Assembly: GCF_030812785.1 (NCBI RefSeq)
Contig: NZ_JAUSTJ010000002.1
Span: forward strand, 434,001 to 498,000
Direction of reading: 5' to 3'
Origin: Sphingomonas kyeonggiensis
GTDB lineage: Bacteria > Pseudomonadota > Alphaproteobacteria > Sphingomonadales > Sphingomonadaceae
DNA length: 64,000 bases
Shown here: positions 53,001-61,191 of the stretch, in pieces
Layout of the letters: each line of letters opens with the position of its first letter
Position numbering within the stretch: the first letter of the stretch is position 1
Program-made: the position numbers and the translations under genes
The notes under the pieces: model-generated
Databases searched by the model: none
What the model saw: the letters and a program-made list of their open reading frames with translations, nothing else
Told to the model about the DNA's origin: nothing

Positions 53001-56000
53001 CGATGCGCATGCCCCATGCCCGTACCCGGCTGGCCGCCACCACCGCGATCCTCGCGATGCTCGCCGGATGCGCGTCCGAAGGCGGGCGGCCGCGCACCCA
53101 ACTCGACAGCCTGAGCCTGGGGCGCAACACCGCCGACGAGCCCTGCATCGCCAGCCGTACCTGGCGCGATGCCGGCGCGAAGGACCTGTTCGACAGCGCC
53201 TATCTGATCACCTGCCGCAACGTCACCGCCAGCCGTCCGCTCGGCGCGATGCGGGTGGTGCGCGACACACCCGACGCGCTCAAGGCGGTGGACGCGCTGT
53301 TCGATTGCGGGGCCGAGGCGGAGGTGACGATCGCCGGTGCGCCTGCCCGCGCGCGGCGCTGCACCGACAAGACCTTGGGCATCGAGACCGTTCGTGTCGA
53401 CGTGCCGATGGGCCGCGACACGCTGATCGCCAATGCCACCCCCTCGCTGCTCGGCCAGCTCGAGGAAGGGGTGGGCATGCTCACTGGCCGCCGCAAGCTC
53501 GACGGCGATCCGCGGCGCGACGTGAAGGCGACGATCGACCTCGCCGCGCTCCCCGCCGGCCCCGGCAGCGCACCGGTGGTGGCGGATGCGGGCGGCGAAG
53601 CGTTCGACGCCGCCGCATCGCTGCGCCAGGGCATCCAGCTCAACCATAATGGCCGCTATGCCGAGGCCTCGCGCCTGCTCAACGACGCGATCAGCCGCCT
53701 GCCCCAGGGCACCGACCCTGCGACCCGCACCGAGCTGCTGCTCGAGGCCGGGCTCGCCGATTCCAACGTCTCGTTCAACGACAGCGCCCAGCAGCGCTTC
53801 ACCCAGGCCGATGCGCTGATCGGCCAGAACGAAGGCGAGCGTGCCGCTTACCTCCAGCGCAAGCGCGACGCCTATGTTGCGCTCGACCAGCTCAACCGCC
53901 GCCAGTTCGCCGCGGCGCTGACCACGCTCGACCGGCTGGTCTCGGTCGAGGCGCGGGCCGACCAGCCGCTGATGGACGTCTCGACGATCCGCCAGCTCAA
54001 CCAGTCGCGCCCCGGCAAGGTGAGCAATGCCGTGGCGGTGCCGGACACCCGCCAGCTGTCGCAGCTGGTGATCGATGCCCAGGCCAATTGGGCGCGCAGC
54101 GTCGCGCTGCTCGCGCTCGGCCAGGACGACCGCGCCACCGCCGCGCTCGACGCCTCGACCCGCGCCTATCGCGCGCTGCTCGGCGAGCCGATCGACCCGA
54201 CCCAGTCGCTCTGGCTCGGCGCGCGGATCGAGCGCCAGCGCGGCCGCCTCGCCGCCCGCCGCAAGGACTGGCCGGTCGCGCTCGCATCGTTCGATCGCGC
54301 GCTGCAATATCTCCGCCGCAGCGCGGTGGGCTCGCTCGGCACCGGCAGCGAGCCGGCGATCGCCGAGGCGCAGCTGGAGCGCGCAGGCGTGCTGGCGCGC
54401 AGCGGCGCCTCGGCCGCGCAGATCCGCCAGGAATATGCCGTCGCGGTCGATGCGCTGGTCGCCTCGAACAGCACGGGCAGCATCCTGCCGACAGGGCTGG
54501 AGAATTATCTCGACGTGCTGGTCGCCGAGGCCAAGGCCAAGCCGCGTGCCGATACCTATGAGCTGTTCTTCCGCGCGGTGCAGTCGGGCGGCCAGCCGGG
54601 CGTGGCGCGCCAGCTCAACCAGCTGCAGAACGTCGTCTCGGCTGATCCCGAGCTGGCCAATCTCGTGCGCAGCCGCGCTACGCTCGAGCGCGAGATCACC
54701 CGGCTCCGTTACGCCATCGCCGACAAGGCAGCGGCACCCGGAGAGACGGTCGGCGACCTGGAGAACCAGCGCCAGCGCGCCGAGGGGCAGCTGCTGGTGG
54801 TCAACGACCAGCTCTCGCGCAACCAGCGCTTCCGCGCGGTCGACGACACGCCGGCCACCGTCTCGGCGATCCGCGACGCGCTGCGCCCGGGCGAGGGCTA
54901 TCTGAAGCTCTACCAGCTCAGCAACCGCGTCTACGGCATCTACATCACCCGCGAGCAGACCTTCATCTATCCGGTCGTCGCCAGCGCGAAGGAGCGCACC
55001 GAGCTCGACGGGCTGGCCGACACCGTCCGCCGCTCGATCGACGGGCGGCTCGCCGATGGCCAGCTGGTGCCCTATGACGCGGGCGGCGCGCACGTGCTGT
55101 TCCGCCTGATCGCCGGGCCGGCGCGCGAGGCGATGCTGCGGACCGGCTCGCTGGTCGTCGATCCGGCCGGGCCGCTGACCATGCTGCCGATCGGCGCGCT
55201 GGTCACCGACTATGACCCCAAGGTCGTGCACGAGGATCCGTTCGACTTCTCGCAGACCGCCTTCCTCGCCGCCAAGACGACGATCTCGACCGCGCTGTCG
55301 CCGCGCTCGTTCCTGGTCTCGCGCGGGCTGCCGCAATCGACTGCGCGGCATGCGCTGCTCGGCTTCGGCGCGCATACCCCGCCGGTGCAGAATGCCGGGG
55401 TGAACCGGATGGTCGATGTCGGCTTCGGCTGTACCGTCGGCTACAACCAGCTCGCTTCGATCTCGCGCGGCTTCGCGCCGATCGACAAGGCCGAGCTGGT
55501 CACCGCCGCCCAGGCGCTCGGCGACCCCGACGCGCCCTTGGTCACCGCCGCCGCCTTCACCGACACGGCGATCGAGCAGCGCGGCGACCTGGCCGATTAC
55601 CAAGTGATCCACTTCGCCACCCACGGCCTGCAGGAAGGGCAATGGGGCTGCGCCAAGTCGCCGCCGGCGCTGGTCACTTCGTTCGGCGACGCCGGGTCCG
55701 ACGGGCTGCTGAGCTTCTCCGAGATCGCCCAGCTCCACTTCAACGCCAATCTCGTCGTGCTCTCGGCCTGCGACACGATCAGCGGCGTGCGCGACCAAGG
55801 GCTTGCCCGCGCCTCGGGCCAGGAGGAATCGGGGACGACGCTCGAGGGGCTGGTCCGCGCCTTCCTCGCCGCCAATGCCCGCTCGGTGATGGCGACCTAT
55901 TGGCAGGTCTCGGCCGAGCAGGAATCGCAGGACCTGATGCGGACCTTCTACGGCGCGGCGCGCACCCAGACGATCGGCCAGGCGCTGCAGAGCGCGCAGC

Positions 56001-56125
56001 AGACGCTGATGCGCGACCCGAAATACTCGCATCCCTTCTACTGGGCGCCCTATTTCATCGTCGGCGACAGCACCAAGACGATGCTTTCTGGCGCGTCCAG
56101 GCCGCCCGTGGTGGCGGGCCGCTGA
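52997..56125 (+). CDS. CHAT-domain protease lipoprotein with helical repeats
   Basis: The 1042-residue protein has a lipoprotein signal with a strong lipobox (AMLAGC, Cys near residue 25), a helical repeat region (about residues 200-560, TPR-like) and a C-terminal CHAT (caspase HetF-associated) domain with His876 in IHFATHG and Cys925 in LSACDT, the expected His/Cys pair. It is probably attached to a membrane in the periplasm. GTG 52997 overlaps the TpsA stop and has AGGAG five bases upstream; ATG 53003 is an alternative. Next to TpsA it may process or respond to the exoprotein. It overlaps the CPBP gene by one base. Confidence 0.9.
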   Translation: MTMRMPHARTRLAATTAILAMLAGCASEGGRPRTQLDSLSLGRNTADEPCIASRTWRDAGAKDLFDSAYLITCRNVTASRPLGAMRVVRDTPDALKAVDALFDCGAEAEVTIAGAPARARRCTDKTLGIETVRVDVPMGRDTLIANATPSLLGQLEEGVGMLTGRRKLDGDPRRDVKATIDLAALPAGPGSAPVVADAGGEAFDAAASLRQGIQLNHNGRYAEASRLLNDAISRLPQGTDPATRTELLLEAGLADSNVSFNDSAQQRFTQADALIGQNEGERAAYLQRKRDAYVALDQLNRRQFAAALTTLDRLVSVEARADQPLMDVSTIRQLNQSRPGKVSNAVAVPDTRQLSQLVIDAQANWARSVALLALGQDDRATAALDASTRAYRALLGEPIDPTQSLWLGARIERQRGRLAARRKDWPVALASFDRALQYLRRSAVGSLGTGSEPAIAEAQLERAGVLARSGASAAQIRQEYAVAVDALVASNSTGSILPTGLENYLDVLVAEAKAKPRADTYELFFRAVQSGGQPGVARQLNQLQNVVSADPELANLVRSRATLEREITRLRYAIADKAAAPGETVGDLENQRQRAEGQLLVVNDQLSRNQRFRAVDDTPATVSAIRDALRPGEGYLKLYQLSNRVYGIYITREQTFIYPVVASAKERTELDGLADTVRRSIDGRLADGQLVPYDAGGAHVLFRLIAGPAREAMLRTGSLVVDPAGPLTMLPIGALVTDYDPKVVHEDPFDFSQTAFLAAKTTISTALSPRSFLVSRGLPQSTARHALLGFGAHTPPVQNAGVNRMVDVGFGCTVGYNQLASISRGFAPIDKAELVTAAQALGDPDAPLVTAAAFTDTAIEQRGDLADYQVIHFATHGLQEGQWGCAKSPPALVTSFGDAGSDGLLSFSEIAQLHFNANLVVLSACDTISGVRDQGLARASGQEESGTTLEGLVRAFLAANARSVMATYWQVSAEQESQDLMRTFYGAARTQTIGQALQSAQQTLMRDPKYSHPFYWAPYFIVGDSTKTMLSGASRPPVVAGR

Positions 56126-56979
56126 TGGCCGAACCCGGCACCGGCATGCGCGAACAGGTTGCGGCGGCGGGATCGCTGGGAGCGGGGCTCGGCCTGATGG
56201 CCGCGATCCTGCTCGCCGGTCCCGGCCTCGTCGCACCGCTGCTGCCGGCTAGCTGGTCCCCGGCAGGTCAGGAGACGGACTTCGTCCTCGCCCTTTATGG
56301 CGCGATGGTGGTCGTCGCGCTGGCAGCAGGCGCGGTGCTGCGCCACCGGGTCGCGGCGCTCGGGATCAGCCCGGGCTGGCGGTTCGCGGCCGGCCTCGGC
56401 CTCGGCCTGCTTGGCATCTGCCTTGCCACCACCTTCGCGACGATCGCCGGCGGACTGCGCTTCGGCCCGGGCGGCGGCGGGGCGGCGGTGCTGTTCTTCG
56501 GGCCGGTGCTGGTGTTCTTCCAGGCCGCCGCCGAGGAGCTGTACTTCCGCGGCTGGATCCAGCCGGTGCTGGCGCGCGCCTGGGGCGTGCTGCCGGCGAT
56601 CGGGGTGACCGCGCTGGGCTTCGCCGCGCTCCACATGCTGGGTGCCGCCGCCGCGCCGCTTTCCTTCCTCAACCTGCTGCTCGGCGGACTGTTCTTCGGT
56701 ACCCTCGCCGCGCAGGGCGGCGGGCTCGCCGGCGCGATCGGCGCGCATTTCGCCTGGAACGGCACCGAGCAGCTCGTGTTCGGGCTCGATCCCAATCCGG
56801 GCATCGGCAGCTTCGGCAGCCTGCTCGATCTCGACCTGGCCGGCCCCGCCGCCTGGGGTGGCTCGGGCGAGGGCCTCAATGCCAGCTGGGCGATGGCAAT
56901 GGCGCTGGTGGTGGTGCTCGTTCCGCTCGCGATGCTGGCGCGCACGTCCGCGCCGGCGCCCGCGGTCAGTTCGAGGTAG
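56125..56979 (+). CDS. CPBP-family intramembrane metalloprotease
   Basis: The 284-residue membrane protein has about eight helices and the CPBP (CAAX protease/bacteriocin-processing) motifs: AAAEELYFRGW with Glu137-Glu138 and Arg, an FAALHML motif near residue 170 and HFAWNGTEQ near 210. Related enzymes process membrane-anchored or secreted substrates. It starts at TGATG overlapping the CHAT gene, so translation is coupled. Its last 14 bases overlap the convergent M23 gene. Confidence 0.88.
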   Translation: MAEPGTGMREQVAAAGSLGAGLGLMAAILLAGPGLVAPLLPASWSPAGQETDFVLALYGAMVVVALAAGAVLRHRVAALGISPGWRFAAGLGLGLLGICLATTFATIAGGLRFGPGGGGAAVLFFGPVLVFFQAAAEELYFRGWIQPVLARAWGVLPAIGVTALGFAALHMLGAAAAPLSFLNLLLGGLFFGTLAAQGGGLAGAIGAHFAWNGTEQLVFGLDPNPGIGSFGSLLDLDLAGPAAWGGSGEGLNASWAMAMALVVVLVPLAMLARTSAPAPAVSSR

Positions 56980-58357
56980 CGGCGCGTTGCTGGTCGATCC
57001 GATCCCGTTCCTTGCGGAAAGCCGCGAGCGCCTTGCCCTCGAGCGTCTTGCCCGTGCCGGTCGGGATCGTCATCGGATCGACCGGCTGGCCATCGATATG
57101 GACCTCGTAATGGAGGTGCGGCCCGGTCGAGCGGCCGGTGGTGCCGACCTCGCCGATCTGCTGCCCCTGCGAGACATGCGCGCCGGCGGTTACGCCGGGC
57201 AGGATGCGGTTCATGTGGAGGTAGAGCGTCTGCCAGCCATTGTCGTGGCGCAGGCGGACGAAATTGCCATTGGCGCCCTTGGGGCCGGAGAACTCCACCG
57301 TGGCGCTGCCCGAGGCGTAGATCGGCGTGCCGGTGGGCGCAGCAAAGTCGGTGCCGCGGTGCATCTTCTGGTAACCGAGGATCGGATGCTCGCGCATGCC
57401 GAAGCGCGAGGTGATGCGCGCGGAATCGACCGGGGTGCGCATCAGCGAGCGGATCGTGCTGAGGCCGTTGCCGTCGAACCAGCCCGCCTCGCGCTCGCCG
57501 GGCGGGGTGAAGCGGTAGAGCGCGCGCGACTTGGCGGCGGTGCGCAGCGAGACATAGACGAGGCGGGGCACGCCCACCGCCTCGCCCGCGGGGTTGTAGG
57601 CCTGCTCGAACCCGGCCTCGAAGATGTCGCCGGGCGCCACTTCGCGCTGCATGTCGAAATCGAAGCTGAAGGCGTTGGCGAAGTCGCTGATCAGGCTGTC
57701 GGTCACGCCCGCCGTGACCGCCGAGCTGTAGAAGCTGTTGCTGTCCAGCTCGCCGCGCACCACGGTGACGCGGGTCTTGAGCGCGGCGGCGAGCTTCTTG
57801 GCGTCGAAGCTGCCGTCCGCGGCGCGGCGCAGCACCAGCCCGGCGCCGTCGGCGCGCGTTGCCTCGAGCGAGTCCAGCTGGGCGGATCCCGGTTCGCCGT
57901 GCAGGTCGAAGATCAAGCGGATCTCGCCGGGTGCAGTGCCCAGCGCCGCCCGGGCCTGGCGGGCCGCTTCGCTCGCCTCGGCGGGGACGATGCCGCCCGA
58001 GCGCAGCGTGTCCTCGATCTCGGCGGCGCCGGCGAGGACGAGCGTGCGGCGGCTCGACGTGGCGACCGGTGCGGCGGGCAGCGCTGCGCTTGCCTCGGCT
58101 CTGGGCGCGACCGGGTGGGTGGAGCGATTGGCGAAGGCGATCACCGCGCCGGCCAGCGCCAGCACGGCCCCGGTGCCCAGCGCGATGCCATAGCCGCGGA
58201 GGCGCGGATCGATCGGCTCGCGGCGGATCGGCGGCGGGGGCGGTGGTGTCGGGCCGCGGCCCCAGCGGCGCACATCGAACGACGCATCCTGCGTGGCGGC
58301 GGGCCTGCTGGAGCCCCAGGTCCTCGGGTCGAACGAAGGCTCGTCACGATCCTGCAT
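56966..58357 (-). CDS. Membrane-anchored M23 peptidase
   Basis: The 463-residue protein has a proline-rich cytoplasmic N-terminus (SFDPRTWG and SFDVRRWG repeated), one membrane helix (about residues 55-76), a helical/beta region like the MepM N-terminal domain and a C-terminal LytM/M23 domain with HRGTDFAAPTGTPIYA and HLHYEVHIDG, retaining the zinc-binding His/Asp/His. It should cut peptide cross-links in the periplasm during wall growth. It is divergent from tssK, with 115 bases between. Confidence 0.92.
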   Translation of the reverse strand: MQDRDEPSFDPRTWGSSRPAATQDASFDVRRWGRGPTPPPPPPIRREPIDPRLRGYGIALGTGAVLALAGAVIAFANRSTHPVAPRAEASAALPAAPVATSSRRTLVLAGAAEIEDTLRSGGIVPAEASEAARQARAALGTAPGEIRLIFDLHGEPGSAQLDSLEATRADGAGLVLRRAADGSFDAKKLAAALKTRVTVVRGELDSNSFYSSAVTAGVTDSLISDFANAFSFDFDMQREVAPGDIFEAGFEQAYNPAGEAVGVPRLVYVSLRTAAKSRALYRFTPPGEREAGWFDGNGLSTIRSLMRTPVDSARITSRFGMREHPILGYQKMHRGTDFAAPTGTPIYASGSATVEFSGPKGANGNFVRLRHDNGWQTLYLHMNRILPGVTAGAHVSQGQQIGEVGTTGRSTGPHLHYEVHIDGQPVDPMTIPTGTGKTLEGKALAAFRKERDRIDQQRAATSN

Positions 58358-58472
58358 CTACGCGCCCTGTTCCACGCGCGGGCGGTGCTGCCCGCAGGTG
58401 CCCCAGATAACCTTGCTTTATGGGAATCGGAAGCTGTGCTTAAACAAAGCCCTCTGCTCGAAGGAGTGGGAT

Positions 58473-59813
58473 ATGGCCGGTAATAACCGCGTCGCCTGGC
58501 GTGAGGGCATGTTCCTGCGGCCGCAGCATTTCCAGGCGCAGGACCGCTATATCGACGCGCTGGTCCGCGCCCGGGTCAACAGCGTCTGCCCCTGGCCCTG
58601 GGGCTTCACCGAGCTGGTGATCGACGAGGATCTGGCGAGCCTCGGCAAGTTCGGCGTGGTCCGCGCCACCGGCGTGCTGCCCGACGGCACGCCCTTCGCC
58701 ATCCCCGACGACATGCCGCCCCCCGAGCCGCTCGACGTGCCGGCCGAGGCGCGCGATTCGGTGATCTTCCTGACGCTCCCCGCGCACCAGGACGGCGTCA
58801 CCGAGTTCCGCGATGCCGAGACCAATGCGCTCGACGCGCGCTTCCTGGTCGACGAGCGCGAGACCGCCGACGCCTTTTCGGACGACCGCACGACCGAGGG
58901 CATCGATTATGGCCGGGCGAACCTGCGCTACGGCATCCTGCGCGACCAGATCTATGGCCGGGTGACGCTAGGCGTCGCGCGGGTGCGCGAGGTGCACAAC
59001 AAGCGCGTCATGTTCGACGATCGCTTCATCCCGCCGACGCTCGACAAGAACGCCTCGCAGCGCCTGCGCGGCGCGGTGACCGACATCCTCGGCCGCGCCG
59101 AGCAGCGCGCCGAGGAGCTGGCGATCCGCGCGGTCGAGGCGACCGATGGCGGTGCCGAGACCTTCGGTAGCTTCCTCCTCCTCCAGTCGCTCAACCGCTG
59201 GGTGCCCGTGCTCCAGCATGCCGAGCGGCTGCCGATGCTCCACCCCGAGCGGCTCTACGAGAATTTCGTCGCCATGGCCGGCGAGATCGCCACGATGATC
59301 CGCCCCGAGCGCAAGCCGCCGCCCTTGCCGCGCTACGATCACGAGCATCCGCAGACCTGCTTCGATCCGGTGCTCGACCTGCTCCAGTCGATGCTCGCGG
59401 CGGTGTTCGACCGTTCGGCGATCCAGCTCCCGCTCGATAATGCCGGGCCGGGCGCGTACGTGTCGAAGATCACCGATCACAATCTGTTCCAGAACGGCTA
59501 TTTCTACCTCGCCGTCGCCGCCTCGGCGCCGCTCGAGGAGATACGCGGGCTGTTCCCCTCGGTCGCCAAGATCGGCGCGATCGGCAAGATGCGGCAGATC
59601 GTCGACAGCGCGCTGCCCGGCGTGCCGCTGCGCCACACCCCCACGCCGCCGCCCCAGATCCGCGTGCTGCCCGGCTTCGTCTATTTCGAGCTCGACCGCG
59701 GCGCTGCCGACTGGCGCGACGTCACCACCGCGCCCGCGCTCGGCCTGCACGTCGCCGGTGACTGGCCGCAGCTCAAGCTCGAATTGTGGTGCGTGAAGAG
59801 GTCCGGCCGATGA
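58473..59813 (+). CDS. tssK: Type VI secretion baseplate protein TssK
   Basis: The 446-residue protein matches TssK (ImpJ/VasE): WREGMFLRPQHFQAQDRY at the N-terminus, a shoulder/neck region, and SALPGVPLRHTPTPPPQIR followed by YFELDR near the C-terminus. TssK joins the baseplate to the membrane complex. ATG 58473 follows AAGGAG at six bases. It overlaps tssL by four bases (ATGA). The promoter lies in the gap with the M23 gene. Confidence 0.95.
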   Translation: MAGNNRVAWREGMFLRPQHFQAQDRYIDALVRARVNSVCPWPWGFTELVIDEDLASLGKFGVVRATGVLPDGTPFAIPDDMPPPEPLDVPAEARDSVIFLTLPAHQDGVTEFRDAETNALDARFLVDERETADAFSDDRTTEGIDYGRANLRYGILRDQIYGRVTLGVARVREVHNKRVMFDDRFIPPTLDKNASQRLRGAVTDILGRAEQRAEELAIRAVEATDGGAETFGSFLLLQSLNRWVPVLQHAERLPMLHPERLYENFVAMAGEIATMIRPERKPPPLPRYDHEHPQTCFDPVLDLLQSMLAAVFDRSAIQLPLDNAGPGAYVSKITDHNLFQNGYFYLAVAASAPLEEIRGLFPSVAKIGAIGKMRQIVDSALPGVPLRHTPTPPPQIRVLPGFVYFELDRGAADWRDVTTAPALGLHVAGDWPQLKLELWCVKRSGR

Positions 59814-61177
59814 GTAACGATCCGGGTGACGGCAACCGCACCGTCTTCCGCCCCTCGCCGCTACAGGGGCTGCGCGGCAATGAGGGGCAGGGCGGCTATG
59901 ATCCCGCCCCGCCGCTCTCGCGCACCGGCCAGGGCCAGCAGGCAGGCGTCCGCCTCGATCCCTCGCGCCTCGCCGAGGACGACGTGCCCCGGCCCGCGAA
60001 ACCCCGCGCCGTCCGCAACGTCATGCTCACCGAGGCGGCGCCGGTGCTCGCGCTCGCCGCCGGTATCCGCTCGGGCCGCGTCCGCGCGCCGATGCCACAG
60101 TTCCACCGCGAGGCGACCCAGCTGATCGCCACCTTCGAGCGCGCGATCGCCCCGCATTATTCCGAAGAGACCCGCCAGCGCGCGAAGTACGCCGTCTGCG
60201 CGACGATCGACGACATCGCCCAGAACCTGCCCAATATCGGCACCGACGGCGCCGAATGGGCGCGCCGCTCGATGGTCGTCCAGTTCTTCCAGGAGAATAT
60301 CGGCGGCGACCGCTTCTGGCAGCTCACCGACGACATGCTGCGCGCGCCCGCGGACAATCTCGACATCATCGAGCTCTACCATGCCTGCCTCGCCGCCGGG
60401 TTCGAGGGCCGCTTCCGGGTGATGCCCGACGGCAAGCGCCGCCTGCACGAGATCATGGCCAAGCTCCAGGGCGCGCTCACCCATACGCGCTCGCTGTCGC
60501 AGACCGAGCTGGTGCCGCACTGGCGCGGTGTCGCGGCACCCCTGAAGCGACTGGGCCTGTGGAACCTGATCGCGCTCGCCGCCGCCGGCGCCGCGGCGCT
60601 ATTGCTACTCGTTTTCATCATCCTGCGCCTGATCCTGATGTCGAGCGGCGAGGCGCCGTCCTCCGCGCTGGCCTCGGTTTCCCCCGGCGCGCCGCTGACC
60701 CTGTCGCGCCCCGCCGCCGCGCTGCCCGCCACCGGCAGCGCCCAGGCCGCCGGCCTGCGCAAGTTCCTCGAGCCCGAGATCCGCGAGCATCTCGTCACCG
60801 TCGAGGAAGACGCCCAGACCGTCCGCGTCCGCACCACCGTCGGCCAGCTCTTCCAGTCCGGCTCGGACCAGCTCGAATCCGGCCGCGAGACGCTGTTCAA
60901 GCGGATCGGCGATGCGATCGAGAAGGAGAAGGGCGCGGTCACGATCGAGGGCCATGCCGATAGCGACCGGGTCGCGACCCTGAGCTTCCCCGACAACATG
61001 GCGCTGTCCCAGGCGCGCGCCGAGACGGTCGGCACGATCATCCGCGCGTCGCTCAGCGACCCGAACCGCGTCACCACCAAGGGGCTCGGCGAAACCGTGC
61101 CGATCGCGTCGAACGACACGGCGGCAGGCAAATCGAAGAACCGGCGCGTCGAGATCATCGTGCCGCGGCGTTATTGA
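59810..61177 (+). CDS. tssL: Type VI secretion protein TssL with C-terminal OmpA domain
   Basis: The 455-residue protein has a DotU/TssL cytoplasmic domain (about residues 70-240, ATQLIATFERAI, ATIDDIAQNLP), one membrane helix near residues 250-275 and a C-terminal OmpA-like peptidoglycan-binding domain with IEGHADSDR and NRRVEI. The fused OmpA domain makes a separate TagL-type peptidoglycan anchor unnecessary. It starts with a four-base overlap with tssK and ends 14 bases before tssM. Confidence 0.95.
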   Translation: MSNDPGDGNRTVFRPSPLQGLRGNEGQGGYDPAPPLSRTGQGQQAGVRLDPSRLAEDDVPRPAKPRAVRNVMLTEAAPVLALAAGIRSGRVRAPMPQFHREATQLIATFERAIAPHYSEETRQRAKYAVCATIDDIAQNLPNIGTDGAEWARRSMVVQFFQENIGGDRFWQLTDDMLRAPADNLDIIELYHACLAAGFEGRFRVMPDGKRRLHEIMAKLQGALTHTRSLSQTELVPHWRGVAAPLKRLGLWNLIALAAAGAAALLLLVFIILRLILMSSGEAPSSALASVSPGAPLTLSRPAAALPATGSAQAAGLRKFLEPEIREHLVTVEEDAQTVRVRTTVGQLFQSGSDQLESGRETLFKRIGDAIEKEKGAVTIEGHADSDRVATLSFPDNMALSQARAETVGTIIRASLSDPNRVTTKGLGETVPIASNDTAAGKSKNRRVEIIVPRRY

Positions 61178-61191
61178 GCGGAGCAGAGCGG

